Shown: positions 7,795 through 14,870 of the stretch, piece after piece
How positions within the stretch are numbered: the first letter of the stretch is position 1
Layout of the letters: every line of letters starts with the position of its first letter
From: Dehalogenimonas sp. W
Lineage (GTDB): Bacteria; Chloroflexota; Dehalococcoidia; Dehalococcoidales; Dehalococcoidaceae
Length of the DNA: 64,000 nucleotides
Assembly: GCF_037094495.1 (NCBI RefSeq)
Contig: NZ_CP146612.1
Span: forward strand, 1,178,001-1,242,000
Direction: 5' to 3'
Made by a program: the position numbers and the translations under genes
The notes under the pieces: generated by a model
What the model saw: only the letters and a program-made list of their open reading frames with translations
What the model was told of the DNA's origin: nothing
Databases searched by the model: none

Positions 7795-8063
7795 GCGGCT
7801 TCCAGACGGCTGACACCCCGGAAGTAGTAATAATAGCGCGGCGGGATACCGTGAACCGCTTTGTTCACCCGTTTCTTGATAGAGCAGGCGCCGCGCCGTC
7901 CGTCGGCCATTTCAATATAATAACCGGCGCCGTCCGGAACGCGGGTGAATTCCATAAATATCAATTCGCCCCACCAGCCGCTCTGATCGTCGCTCTGCAG
8001 CCGGTATTCCACTTCACCCAGCAGTTCGCCGCCGCCGTGATTGTACAGTTTGCCTATTTCCAT
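7791..8063 (-). CDS. Small protein of unknown function, paralogue 2
   Basis: 90 residues starting MEIGKLYNHGG. It shares the WWG...E-x-x-DGRRG...RYYYYF-x-G-x-x-RL pattern with the downstream gene. It lies 16 bases after the proB stop on the same strand, so it may be read from the proB promoter. Two conserved Trp, several Tyr and a DG turn suggest a small beta-barrel, but no function can be assigned. Confidence 0.75.
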   Translation of the reverse strand: MEIGKLYNHGGGELLGEVEYRLQSDDQSGWWGELIFMEFTRVPDGAGYYIEMADGRRGACSIKKRVNKAVHGIPPRYYYYFRGVSRLEAA

Positions 8064-8079
8064 TCTTAAAAAACCCCTT

Positions 8080-9198
8080 CTAACAGATAACCAGATTATT
8101 GTGGTGAATGACCTCAGCGCCGTAACTGCGGCTCAAGGTCTCGGCAATCTTGCCGGAATGCAGGCCTTTGATGCGCTCGGTGTCCGCCGCATCATAATTG
8201 GCGATGCCGTAACCCAGTAAGACCCCTTCGCTGTTCAACACCCGAATGATGTCGCCGCGTTTGAAGGTGCCATCCACACCGGTAATGCCCGCCGGCAACA
8301 GACTGCCGCAGCGCCCCACCGCCTGAGCCGCCCCCTCGTCTATGCTTACCCGGCCCTTGACCGCCAGACCGGACAACAGCCATCGCCGGCGGGCGTCAGG
8401 TTCTCCCTGAGGCAGGAAGTGCGTTCCCGCTGCCTCACCGCCGACAATTCGGCCGATGATGTCCGGTTCCCGGCCGGAGGCGATAACCACCCGTACTCCG
8501 GAGGCGGTCGCCAGTCGGGCGGCCTCAATCTTAGTCACCATGCCGCCGGTGGCGGCGTCGCTCCAGGTGCCATCGGCCAGTGCTTCAATATCCGGAGTAA
8601 TGCGTTCCACCAATGGAATCAGCCGGGCATTTTTATCGCTTCGCGGGTTGCCGGTATATAATCCGTCAATATCGCTGAGCATCAACAGCAGGTCGGCATC
8701 AATCAGGTTGGCCACCATGGCCGACAGATTGTCGTTGTCGCCGAACTTGGCTTCTTGAATTTCATCCACGGCCACTACATCGTTTTCGTTGATGATGCTG
8801 ATGACGCCGAGTTCCATCAGAGCCAGCAGGGTATTGCGGGCATTGAGATAACCGGAACGGTCGTTAAGATCGGTCCGGGTCAACAGCGCCTGGGCTACTG
8901 TCAGGCCGTGGGCGTTAAATAAGCCGTCGTAGACATTCATCAGGCGGCTCTGGCCGACCGAGGCCAGCACCTGCCGGTAGGGCATGTCGCGCAGCTTTTT
9001 GTATAACCCCAGTTTCTCCTTGCCGGCGGCGATAGCTCCGGACGTCACCACCGCAATTTCGGCCCCGCCGGCCGCCAGCCGGGCAATCTGCGCTACCAGT
9101 TCGCCCATGACCAGTTGGTCAAGCCGGCCGCTGCCTCCGGTCAGGAGGTTAGTGCCCAGCTTGATGACGATGCGGCGGTAACAGAGTTTTACGTTCAT
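8080..9198 (-). CDS. proB: Glutamate 5-kinase
   Basis: First step of proline synthesis, ATP-dependent phosphorylation of glutamate. 372 residues from ATG 9198 (MNVKLCYRRIVIKLGTN). It shows the amino acid kinase motifs VVTSGAIAAG, NENDVV and FGDNDNLSAMVA, then a C-terminal PUA domain (about residues 275-360). An in-frame extension to 9261 runs past a TATAAT -10 element (complement of 9221-9226), which supports the shorter start. No clear ribosome site precedes the ATG; the leader would be about 16 nt. Confidence 0.95.
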   Translation of the reverse strand: MNVKLCYRRIVIKLGTNLLTGGSGRLDQLVMGELVAQIARLAAGGAEIAVVTSGAIAAGKEKLGLYKKLRDMPYRQVLASVGQSRLMNVYDGLFNAHGLTVAQALLTRTDLNDRSGYLNARNTLLALMELGVISIINENDVVAVDEIQEAKFGDNDNLSAMVANLIDADLLLMLSDIDGLYTGNPRSDKNARLIPLVERITPDIEALADGTWSDAATGGMVTKIEAARLATASGVRVVIASGREPDIIGRIVGGEAAGTHFLPQGEPDARRRWLLSGLAVKGRVSIDEGAAQAVGRCGSLLPAGITGVDGTFKRGDIIRVLNSEGVLLGYGIANYDAADTERIKGLHSGKIAETLSRSYGAEVIHHNNLVIC

Positions 9199-9740
9199 TT
9201 GAATAGCTGATTTGTCCGCTATTATAACAGGATTCCAAATATCATTGCGAGGCTCCGCCAAAGCAGTCCCAATACCAAAGGCTCAAAACACCTGAGTTTC
9301 GTTCGTGGTGAGCTTGTCGAACCATGAACGGGCTCCTGAATACTGCCGTCTACTGAAAACTGCATGCTGACCGCTGATAGCTGAAAGCTGATAGCTACCA
9401 TGGATTTTAGTATTTGATATTGTTTGGGATTTAGAGCTTGGAGCTTGGGATTTCCCGCGCAGCGGGCTATGCCTCGCCCGCCTGGTAAAAAGCTGAAAGC
9501 TGACCGCTATTAGGCACTCCGTTCCGTTCGTGGTGAGCTTGCCGAACCATGAACGGGATCCCGAATACTGTTTACTGTCTACTGAAAACTATCCGATCGT
9601 CTTTGCGAAAGCGCGCAGCGCTTGTGGCAATCTTGCAAGAACAGTCTGCCAACACCAGTACCCCTTTGGCTTTTGTAATTTTAGTATTTAGAGCTTTGAT
9701 ATTATGATTTTAGGTTATATTCCTTTACAATATTCCTGTT
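9199..9740. repeat. Intergenic repeat field 1
   Basis: No gene in 542 bases. It holds several dispersed repeat types: an ATTGCGAGG-type element near 9244; a 32-base hairpin element at 9301-9332 repeated at 9526-9557 with one mismatch (arms GTTCGTGGT and ACCATGAAC); a TACTGAAAACTG/GCTGATAGCTGAAAGCTG degenerate array at 9341-9397 and again at about 9563-9590; a longer block at about 9434-9504 that recurs at 10678-10749; and a CTTGTGGCAATCT element near 9620. The same families recur at 10472-10827 and 26265-26350. Confidence 0.85.
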
Positions 9741-9899
9741 ATGGGTAATTCCGAAGAAAAATCATACCAAACCCGCCAGGAACGCCGGGACAAAAAACGC
9801 GCCGCCCGGCACTCCCGGATGACCCACCACGGCAAATCCATTGCCCTTATCTACCGTCACAGCGTTGAAAAGCGCACCGGCGGGAAGGAGGCCATATGA
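9741..9899 (+). CDS. Small basic protein (52 residues), unknown function
   Basis: ATG 9741 to TGA 9899, starting MGNSEEKSYQ and rich in Arg, Lys and His (RRDKKRAARHSRM). Its 3' end contains the GGAAGGAGG ribosome site of the methyltransferase, and the stop overlaps that gene's ATG (ATGA). The coupling and the dense basic composition make it likely to be real. It may bind nucleic acid, which is an inference. No recognisable family. Confidence 0.6.
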   Translation: MGNSEEKSYQTRQERRDKKRAARHSRMTHHGKSIALIYRHSVEKRTGGKEAI

Positions 9900-10471
9900 A
9901 TCAGGACAACCACTTTAGCGTGAAAATGTCCGGCCGTCTGGATAACCCCGACCGGATCGCCGAACTGCGAATACCGGAATTACTGGCCGAGGTTGGCTGC
10001 GTTGAAGCCGGTATGGTGTGTGTGGACCTCGGCGCCGGTACCGGCACTTTTACCCTGCCGCTGGCCGAACTGGCCGGTCCAACCGGACAAGTCTATGCGG
10101 TGGATGATTCCGGGGAATTACTGGATGTCATCAAAGGTAAACACCCGCCGCCGAACGTAACTCTGATTCAGGCTGACTTCACCGCCTCCGGCCTGGCATC
10201 CGGAATGGCTGATTTCTGTCTGGCCGCCTTCGTCCTGCATGAAACCAAGTCCCCTGACAAACTGCTGACGGAAGCCTACCGGCTGTTAAAATCCGGCGGC
10301 CGGCTGCTGGTGATGGAATGGCGAGCGGAATTTGATTCTCCCGGTCCCCCGCAACACATCCGGGTCTCGGCTTGCCGTTCGGCCCGGCTGTTTCGGGAGG
10401 CCGGCTTTACTGAATTCAACTTTCTCAACTGGACATCAAAGCATTACTACAGTACCGCTGAAAAACCCTGA
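9896..10471 (+). CDS. Class I SAM-dependent methyltransferase
   Basis: 191 residues with a Rossmann methyltransferase core: motif I VCVDLGAGTGTF (about 41-52), the acidic end of strand 2 in YAVDDS, and a later GGRLLVMEW. Substrate unknown. ATG 9896 follows GGAAGGAGG. The gene and the 52-residue ORF before it form an isolated two-gene unit with repeat fields on both sides. Confidence 0.88.
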   Translation: MNQDNHFSVKMSGRLDNPDRIAELRIPELLAEVGCVEAGMVCVDLGAGTGTFTLPLAELAGPTGQVYAVDDSGELLDVIKGKHPPPNVTLIQADFTASGLASGMADFCLAAFVLHETKSPDKLLTEAYRLLKSGGRLLVMEWRAEFDSPGPPQHIRVSACRSARLFREAGFTEFNFLNWTSKHYYSTAEKP

Positions 10472-10827
10472 TGGCTGATGGTTGACCGCTGCTAGCTGAT
10501 AGCCCCCCCACCGACGTCATTGCTTGTGGCAATCCGGAGGGTATTAGCCTGCCATCCCCGACACTGAAAACTGTTGACTGTTGACTGTCTACTAAATGCT
10601 GACGGCTGAAAGCTGATAGCTACCAGCCCCCGTTTCGGTCATTCGGATTTGGGTATTTGATTTTGGCTGTTATTTGGTGCTTGGAGCTTGAGATTTCCGC
10701 AGGGGCGAGGCATGCCTCGCCCGCCTGGTAAACAAGCTGAAAGCTGACAGCTCGTCAGTTTAGATCATTGTAATTTTGGTATTAGATATTGTTTTGGATT
10801 TAGAAATTAGGTTTTAGATATTCTTCG
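10472..10827. repeat. Intergenic repeat field 2
   Basis: No gene in 356 bases. It repeats the families of field 1: a GCTTGTGGCAATC element near 10523, an ACTGAAAACTGTTGACTG / GCTGAAAGCTGATAGC array at about 10560-10622, and the longer block at 10678-10749. That block contains a perfect 20-bp palindrome at 10703-10722 (arms GGGCGAGGCA and TGCCTCGCCC). Confidence 0.85.
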
Positions 10828-11688
10828 CTAGGCTCCCGGCCTCACCACCAGCACCGGCAGGGTGCCGTATTGCACAATCTTTTCGGTAACACTGCCGAAT
10901 ACCCAGCGCGACAGGCCGGACAGCCCGTGAGTGGACATGGCAATCAAGTCAACCCCATTCTCAGCGGCGTAATCGTTAATCAGTTCTGTCGCCGCGCCGG
11001 TCTTGACTACGGTGCTGACGCTGATGCCCTTCTCCCGCAGTTCCGCAGCTCGGCGGTTGAGAAAGCCGGTGGCTTCCTCTTCAATCTCGGCATCATTAAT
11101 CGGCAGGGTATAAGCCCCCAGACCGTCAATACTGGGCATGTAGCGTACCGGTTCCACCACCTGAATCAGCACCACCTCCGCGCCCAGAGCCGGTGCCAGG
11201 TAGGCCACCATGTCCAGCGCAGCCTGACCGATGCCGGAGCCGTCCAGCGGCACCAGTATCTTTTTAATCAGCGGTTTTTGATCCGGTGCCGGTGATTTCA
11301 CCAGCAGCAGCGGTTTTTCCACCGTGGTCAGCATTTTACCGGCGGTCTTGCCGATCTGAGAGGCCCCCTTGCCTGAAACGCCGTGGGCGGAAAGGATAAG
11401 CAGGTCGGCATTCTGCTCCTGCATAAAGCGGGGAATCTCGTCCACCGCTTTGCCGCTGATCAGGTGGGTCTGCCATTTGTTCTGCTGTCCGGGGAACCGT
11501 TCGGCCAGCCGTTGCGCTAGTAATTCCAGGTAGCTTTGGAACAAATTGGCGGTATCTCCGCCTTCATCAACCGATACCAGGTCCACTTTGGCGTCCAGCG
11601 CCTCAATCAACGCTAGCCCGTAGGGCAGGGTGATTTCGGCATCTTCCGAGCCGTCCAGCGGGATGACTACCTGCTTGATCTGTGTCAT
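10828..11688 (-). CDS. Universal stress protein, two UspA domains
   Basis: 286 residues made of two tandem Usp domains (about 1-140 and 146-286), each starting with VIPLDGSE / LVPLDGSG. The second keeps the ATP-binding signature G-x2-G-x9-G-S (STHGLSGLSRWVFGSV). In the first it is altered (SAHGVSGKGASQIGKT). Cytoplasmic, probably nucleotide-binding. ATG 11688 follows GGAGGT. A second, more degenerate paralogue lies at 38312. Confidence 0.92.
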   Translation of the reverse strand: MTQIKQVVIPLDGSEDAEITLPYGLALIEALDAKVDLVSVDEGGDTANLFQSYLELLAQRLAERFPGQQNKWQTHLISGKAVDEIPRFMQEQNADLLILSAHGVSGKGASQIGKTAGKMLTTVEKPLLLVKSPAPDQKPLIKKILVPLDGSGIGQAALDMVAYLAPALGAEVVLIQVVEPVRYMPSIDGLGAYTLPINDAEIEEEATGFLNRRAAELREKGISVSTVVKTGAATELINDYAAENGVDLIAMSTHGLSGLSRWVFGSVTEKIVQYGTLPVLVVRPGA

Positions 11689-11762
11689 GGCGGACCTCCA
11701 AAGAGTCTTTAATGCTGCTTTAGTATAGCATTATCCAATTAGCCGGCATATCCAGTTTAACG

Positions 11763-11768
11763 TATAAT
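11763..11768 (+). promoter_or_regulatory. -10 element upstream of the YkgJ-type gene
   Basis: TATAAT at 11763-11768. No convincing -35 was found. The implied leader to ATG 11810 is about 35 nt and lacks a Shine-Dalgarno sequence. Confidence 0.4.
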
Positions 11769-11809
11769 AGCCTTAATCACCCCGTTTGATAGAAAGTACA
11801 TGACATAAA

Positions 11810-12256
11810 ATGACGGTTCAATCCTCCGAAATTACCTGTTTCTGTTGCGGCGTCTGCTGTGCCAAATACCAGGTCCAGATGCCGCTGGCGGAAGCTCAGG
11901 CTATCGCAACCCGGCTGGGCCTTACCTGGGAGGAGTTTGAGCGTGATTATCTGGACCCTGCCTGGCCCGGCGTCCGCACGGTGATCGCCCGGCATACCGG
12001 CGGGCGGTGCGTCTTTCTGGAACCGCAACCGGGCGGGCGGGTCTTTTTTTGCCGCATTCAACCTTTTAAGCCGGCGGCCTGCATTGACTGGCAGGCGGAC
12101 CTGGCTAAAGGTGACTGTCAGGCCGGCCTGGAGCGTTACTGGCAACTGGGCGTTGACGCCGAAAGCCGCCTTACCGGCACGGCGAAGGACCTGGCGGAGT
12201 TTAAGAATCTCCTGAAAAATTTAGCCGGCGGCGCTACTCAAGCTGGTCGTGATTGA
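11810..12256 (+). CDS. YkgJ family cysteine cluster protein
   Basis: 148 residues. The N-terminal CFCCGVCC cluster, together with later Cys in GGRCVF, FFCRIQPFKPAAC and KGDC, matches the YkgJ-type putative zinc/iron-binding family (CxxCxxCC). Function unknown; some family members are thought to handle metal centres. The 3' end overlaps the convergent pilT-like gene by 23 bases. Confidence 0.85.
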   Translation: MTVQSSEITCFCCGVCCAKYQVQMPLAEAQAIATRLGLTWEEFERDYLDPAWPGVRTVIARHTGGRCVFLEPQPGGRVFFCRIQPFKPAACIDWQADLAKGDCQAGLERYWQLGVDAESRLTGTAKDLAEFKNLLKNLAGGATQAGRD

Positions 12257-13325
12257 CCCGGCCGGCCTGGGAACTCAGGTATTTTTTGACCTCATTGGAA
12301 TCATTGCAGTAGGCGAACAGCGATTTTAATGTTATCTGTCCGGCCTTATATAGGTCAGCCAGTGCTTCGTCCAGGGTAATCATGCCCAGTTCCCGGTGGG
12401 TGGTGATGATGTTATGCAGGTGGTGTACTTTGCCTTCGCGCACCAGGTTCTTCACTGCCGGATTGGCCAAGAGTATTTCCACCGCGGCCACCCGGCCCGG
12501 CCCGTCGGCCCGCGGCACCAGTGACTGGCAGGCCACCGCGATTAAGAGTGAGGCCAGCCGGGCCTCGGCCAAATGGCGCTCATGCGGTGCAAACAGGTCA
12601 ATAATCCGTTCCAGCGCCTGAGGCGCGGAAGGTGCGTGGCTGGTGGACAGCACCAGGTGCCCGGTTTCCGCCACCGACAGGGCTGCCGCCGCCGTATCGG
12701 CGTCACGGATCTCACCCAGCATGATTACATCGGGGTTCTGCCTCAGCACATGCCGGAGCGCCGCCGTATAAGATTCTGTATCATCGCCCAACTGGCGCTG
12801 GGTAATGGCTGACTTGATGCGGTGATGCACGTATTCCACCGGGTCTTCAATAGTGATGATATGCCGGCCGCCGTTCTGGTTCATATGGTGAATCATGGCC
12901 GCCAGCGTCGTGCTCTTGCCGCTGCCGGTCGGTCCGGTCACCAGAATCAGTCCCCGGGGCTGGGTGACCAGTTCTTTGAATATCTGAGGTAGTTCCAGTT
13001 CGTCAATGGTCATGATTCGGGGCGGTAAAATCCGGATGGCCAGACTGATGCCGTTCATCTGCCGGGCGACATTACAGCGGAGCCGCCCGAAGTCATCCAG
13101 GGAATAGGCGAAGTCCAACTCTTTGGTCAGCAGGAATTTCTGACGCTGATCCTCGTCGGTTAACTGAGTCAGGGCGACATCAATGTCGTGCGGCTCCAGT
13201 TCCTTTTCGTCGCCAAGCGGTTCCAGCTCACCGTCAATCCGCACCAGAGGCGGACTGTCAATGACCAGTTGCAGGTCGGAGGCGTGAAGCCCACCGGCCT
13301 TCCGGATGAGCGCTACAACGTCCAT
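12234..13325 (-). CDS. PilT-like twitching motility ATPase
   Basis: 363 residues of the PilT/GspE ATPase family: an N-terminal PAS-like domain (1-100), Walker A GPTGSGKST (131-139), an Asp box (IIDEPVEY-like IEDPVEY), Walker B MLGEIRD, a His box TSHAPSA (TLHTSSA in classical PilT), and VREGKVHHL near the end. It would power retraction of a type IV pilus or a related secretion machine, but no other pilus gene is in this window. The start is ATG 13325, 6 nt after a promoter -10; a TTG at 13346 is an in-frame alternative inside that promoter. Confidence 0.88.
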   Translation of the reverse strand: MDVVALIRKAGGLHASDLQLVIDSPPLVRIDGELEPLGDEKELEPHDIDVALTQLTDEDQRQKFLLTKELDFAYSLDDFGRLRCNVARQMNGISLAIRILPPRIMTIDELELPQIFKELVTQPRGLILVTGPTGSGKSTTLAAMIHHMNQNGGRHIITIEDPVEYVHHRIKSAITQRQLGDDTESYTAALRHVLRQNPDVIMLGEIRDADTAAAALSVAETGHLVLSTSHAPSAPQALERIIDLFAPHERHLAEARLASLLIAVACQSLVPRADGPGRVAAVEILLANPAVKNLVREGKVHHLHNIITTHRELGMITLDEALADLYKAGQITLKSLFAYCNDSNEVKKYLSSQAGRVNHDQLE

Positions 13326-13666
13326 ATTTCCAGTGTAGTCCGCCAATGGCCGGAATACAAGGGGTTTTGTAAAAAAATATGATAAAAATATTTGTCCCGG
13401 ACAGATACAGGTAAAATGACAACATATATCGCCGGTTGCGGCTCATATCTCGTCAGCGATCAGCCGATTTTCCGCTCTGTCAAACTAAAGTAAAATACGT
13501 TAGGTGCCAATAAGGTGTGTCGGTAAAAATGAAAATACCGTTGAAATTCGGGCAAGACGTTATAGCGGGGACCCGCGGTTATTCAGAAGGAGGAAACTAC
13601 CGGGTTTGGAGAGGTGTCAGCTTTCACAGGCCACGATGCCTGAAAGTTGTCAGCCGGAATAACTTG
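13326..13666. other. Gene-free stretch with one hairpin
   Basis: Apart from the pilT promoter at its left edge, 340 bases carry no gene I can support. An imperfect hairpin (CTTTC-AC-AGGC, loop CACGAT, GCCT-GAAAG, 13621-13646) is flanked by GTCAGC direct repeats. No T run follows on either strand, and no known riboswitch class fits. Confidence 0.5.
13332..13360 (-). promoter_or_regulatory. Promoter of the pilT-like gene, apparently leaderless
   Basis: On the minus strand TTGTAT (13355-13360), 17-nt spacer, TACACT (13332-13337), then only 6 nt to the ATG. Transcription would start at or next to the start codon. Confidence 0.6.
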
Positions 13667-13990
13667 TTAATTATCGGAAGACGTGTCGGTGACTACCCGC
13701 CCCCGTCGCCGCCGTTCTTTGATCGGGTCGGATGATATCGGCATAGCCTCAATGGCGTTAATCGTTTTCCCCCGGAAGATTTTACCGTTCAATCCGGCGA
13801 TGGCGGAATTCCCCTCGTTGATTGACGGCATCTCCACATAGCCGTATCCGGCGGCATGACCGTTGCCCAGGTGCTGATCATTTTTAAGCATTACCCGGGT
13901 TACCGCACCGAAACGGGTAAATATGGTGCGCAATTCGCTTTCGGTTACACTGGGGGCCAGGTTGCCCACATAGATATTTATTGTACTCAT
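13667..13990 (-). CDS. RNA-recognition-motif (RRM) protein
   Basis: 107 residues: one RRM with RNP2 IYVGNL (residues 5-10) and RNP1-like GYGYVEMP, then a short charged tail (KERRRRGR). Bacterial single-RRM proteins of this type bind RNA and are often cold-induced. ATG 13990 has AGGAGA 10 nt upstream; an in-frame start at 14011 lacks one. Confidence 0.93.
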   Translation of the reverse strand: MSTINIYVGNLAPSVTESELRTIFTRFGAVTRVMLKNDQHLGNGHAAGYGYVEMPSINEGNSAIAGLNGKIFRGKTINAIEAMPISSDPIKERRRRGRVVTDTSSDN

Positions 13991-14040
13991 GATGGTTCTC
14001 CTACATCTCAACTGATAAACTGTCAGTTGAGAATTAAAGT

Positions 14041-14070
14041 AAAACAGGCCGGATTTCTCCGGCCTGTTTT
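14041..14070 (-). terminator. Terminator after the zinc-ribbon gene
   Basis: Arms AAAACAGGCCGG (14041-14052) and CCGGCCTGTTTT (14059-14070) around a 6-base loop. It is symmetrical enough to work in both directions. It lies between the zinc-ribbon gene stop and the RRM gene, both on the minus strand. Confidence 0.8.
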
Positions 14071-14087
14071 GTTTAACACCTGATTAA

Positions 14088-14423
14088 TTATCGGGCGTTG
14101 ACTTTGCGGTAGCAGTCGCTGCAATAAACCGGCTTGCCGTTACGGGGTTCAAAAGGAACCTCGGTTGACTTGCCGCAGTCGGAACAGGTGGCCGGGAACA
14201 TCTGCCGGGCACCGCCGCCAAAGCTGTTGCGTCCGCCGCCGAAGCCGCCGCCGAAACCACCGCCGCTGTTGCCGCGTTCAGCCTTGCGGGCTGTACGACA
14301 GCTGGGGCAACGTTTGGGTTCATTGGTGAAGCCTTTTTGCGCGAAAAATTCCTGATCTTCAACACTGAAGGTGAAGGTGGAGCCGCAGTCGCTGCAGGTT
14401 AAGGATTTGGGTTGAAAAGCCAT
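14088..14423 (-). CDS. Zinc-ribbon protein with Gly-rich linker
   Basis: 111 residues. An N-terminal CSDCG...RCPSC ribbon and a C-terminal CSDCG...YCSDCY ribbon are joined by a linker rich in Gly, Phe and Arg (GGGFGGGFGGG). The two-ribbon layout matches the CxxC zinc-binding proteins often found beside RRM or cold-shock genes. It probably binds nucleic acid. AGGAGG lies 12 nt before ATG 14423. Confidence 0.85.
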   Translation of the reverse strand: MAFQPKSLTCSDCGSTFTFSVEDQEFFAQKGFTNEPKRCPSCRTARKAERGNSGGGFGGGFGGGRNSFGGGARQMFPATCSDCGKSTEVPFEPRNGKPVYCSDCYRKVNAR

Positions 14424-14870
14424 AGTATGGATGACCTCCTCTCTTTAATACTCGTTAGGGCTGGTCATCCAATGCTTTTTGAATCTAAGGGCGATTCAGA
14501 ATTTCGTGTAATAACCTAAACTAACTGTATTCACTATACAGCATCCTGACGGGGATTGCAAATGCTGGTGACTGGCCCGTGCAAAGAGGCCGCTACCGCT
14601 TTCGGCGGTCCCTCATATGAGTCATTATGAGACTACGGTGAAGCAATCTCGGTAATTATTTCCCTGCATCATACTCAGCGAAAGACGAGGATCTCTCCAT
14701 CTAATAACACATCTGTTATTGTAAAACTTGTATGCGAAAGTGCAAATCCTGAAATTGATAACTAATCTTGATATATGTTTGAGTTCATGTAAACGATTCA
14801 ATCAAGATTGAACTCAGCACCTCTGAGTGGTAAACTCAGCCCAATTTATATCTGGTGATACTAAACTCCA
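14424..14870. other. Gene-free left edge of the defence island
   Basis: 447 bases between divergent genes, becoming AT-richer to the right. No ORF, tRNA or att-like duplication was found. It contains the leader of the zinc-ribbon gene on the minus strand and the interleaved inverted repeats at 14764-14816 ahead of the helicase gene. Confidence 0.5.
14764..14816 (+). promoter_or_regulatory. Interleaved inverted repeats upstream of the defence operon
   Basis: AATCTTGAT (14764-14772) pairs with ATCAAGATT (14801-14809), and TGAGTTCA (14780-14787) pairs with TGAACTCA (14809-14816). The arms alternate A-B-A'-B'. A further CTGAG...CTCAG pair follows at about 14823-14839. They could be operators or a pseudoknot-like leader for the operon that starts at 14871. 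Confidence 0.5.

Noticed and set aside
9301-10750. CRISPR array
   Set aside because: Repeats are imperfect, unevenly spaced and of several kinds, with no regular spacers and no cas genes in the window.
13500-13660. Possible riboswitch
   Set aside because: The stretch has one bulged hairpin and GTCAGC repeats but none of the conserved cores of c-di-GMP, cobalamin, TPP, SAM or guanidine classes that I could compare.
13517-13735. 72-codon ORF in the gap before the RRM gene
   Set aside because: It runs into the RRM gene on the other strand, has no ribosome site and ends in low-complexity Pro; not supported.
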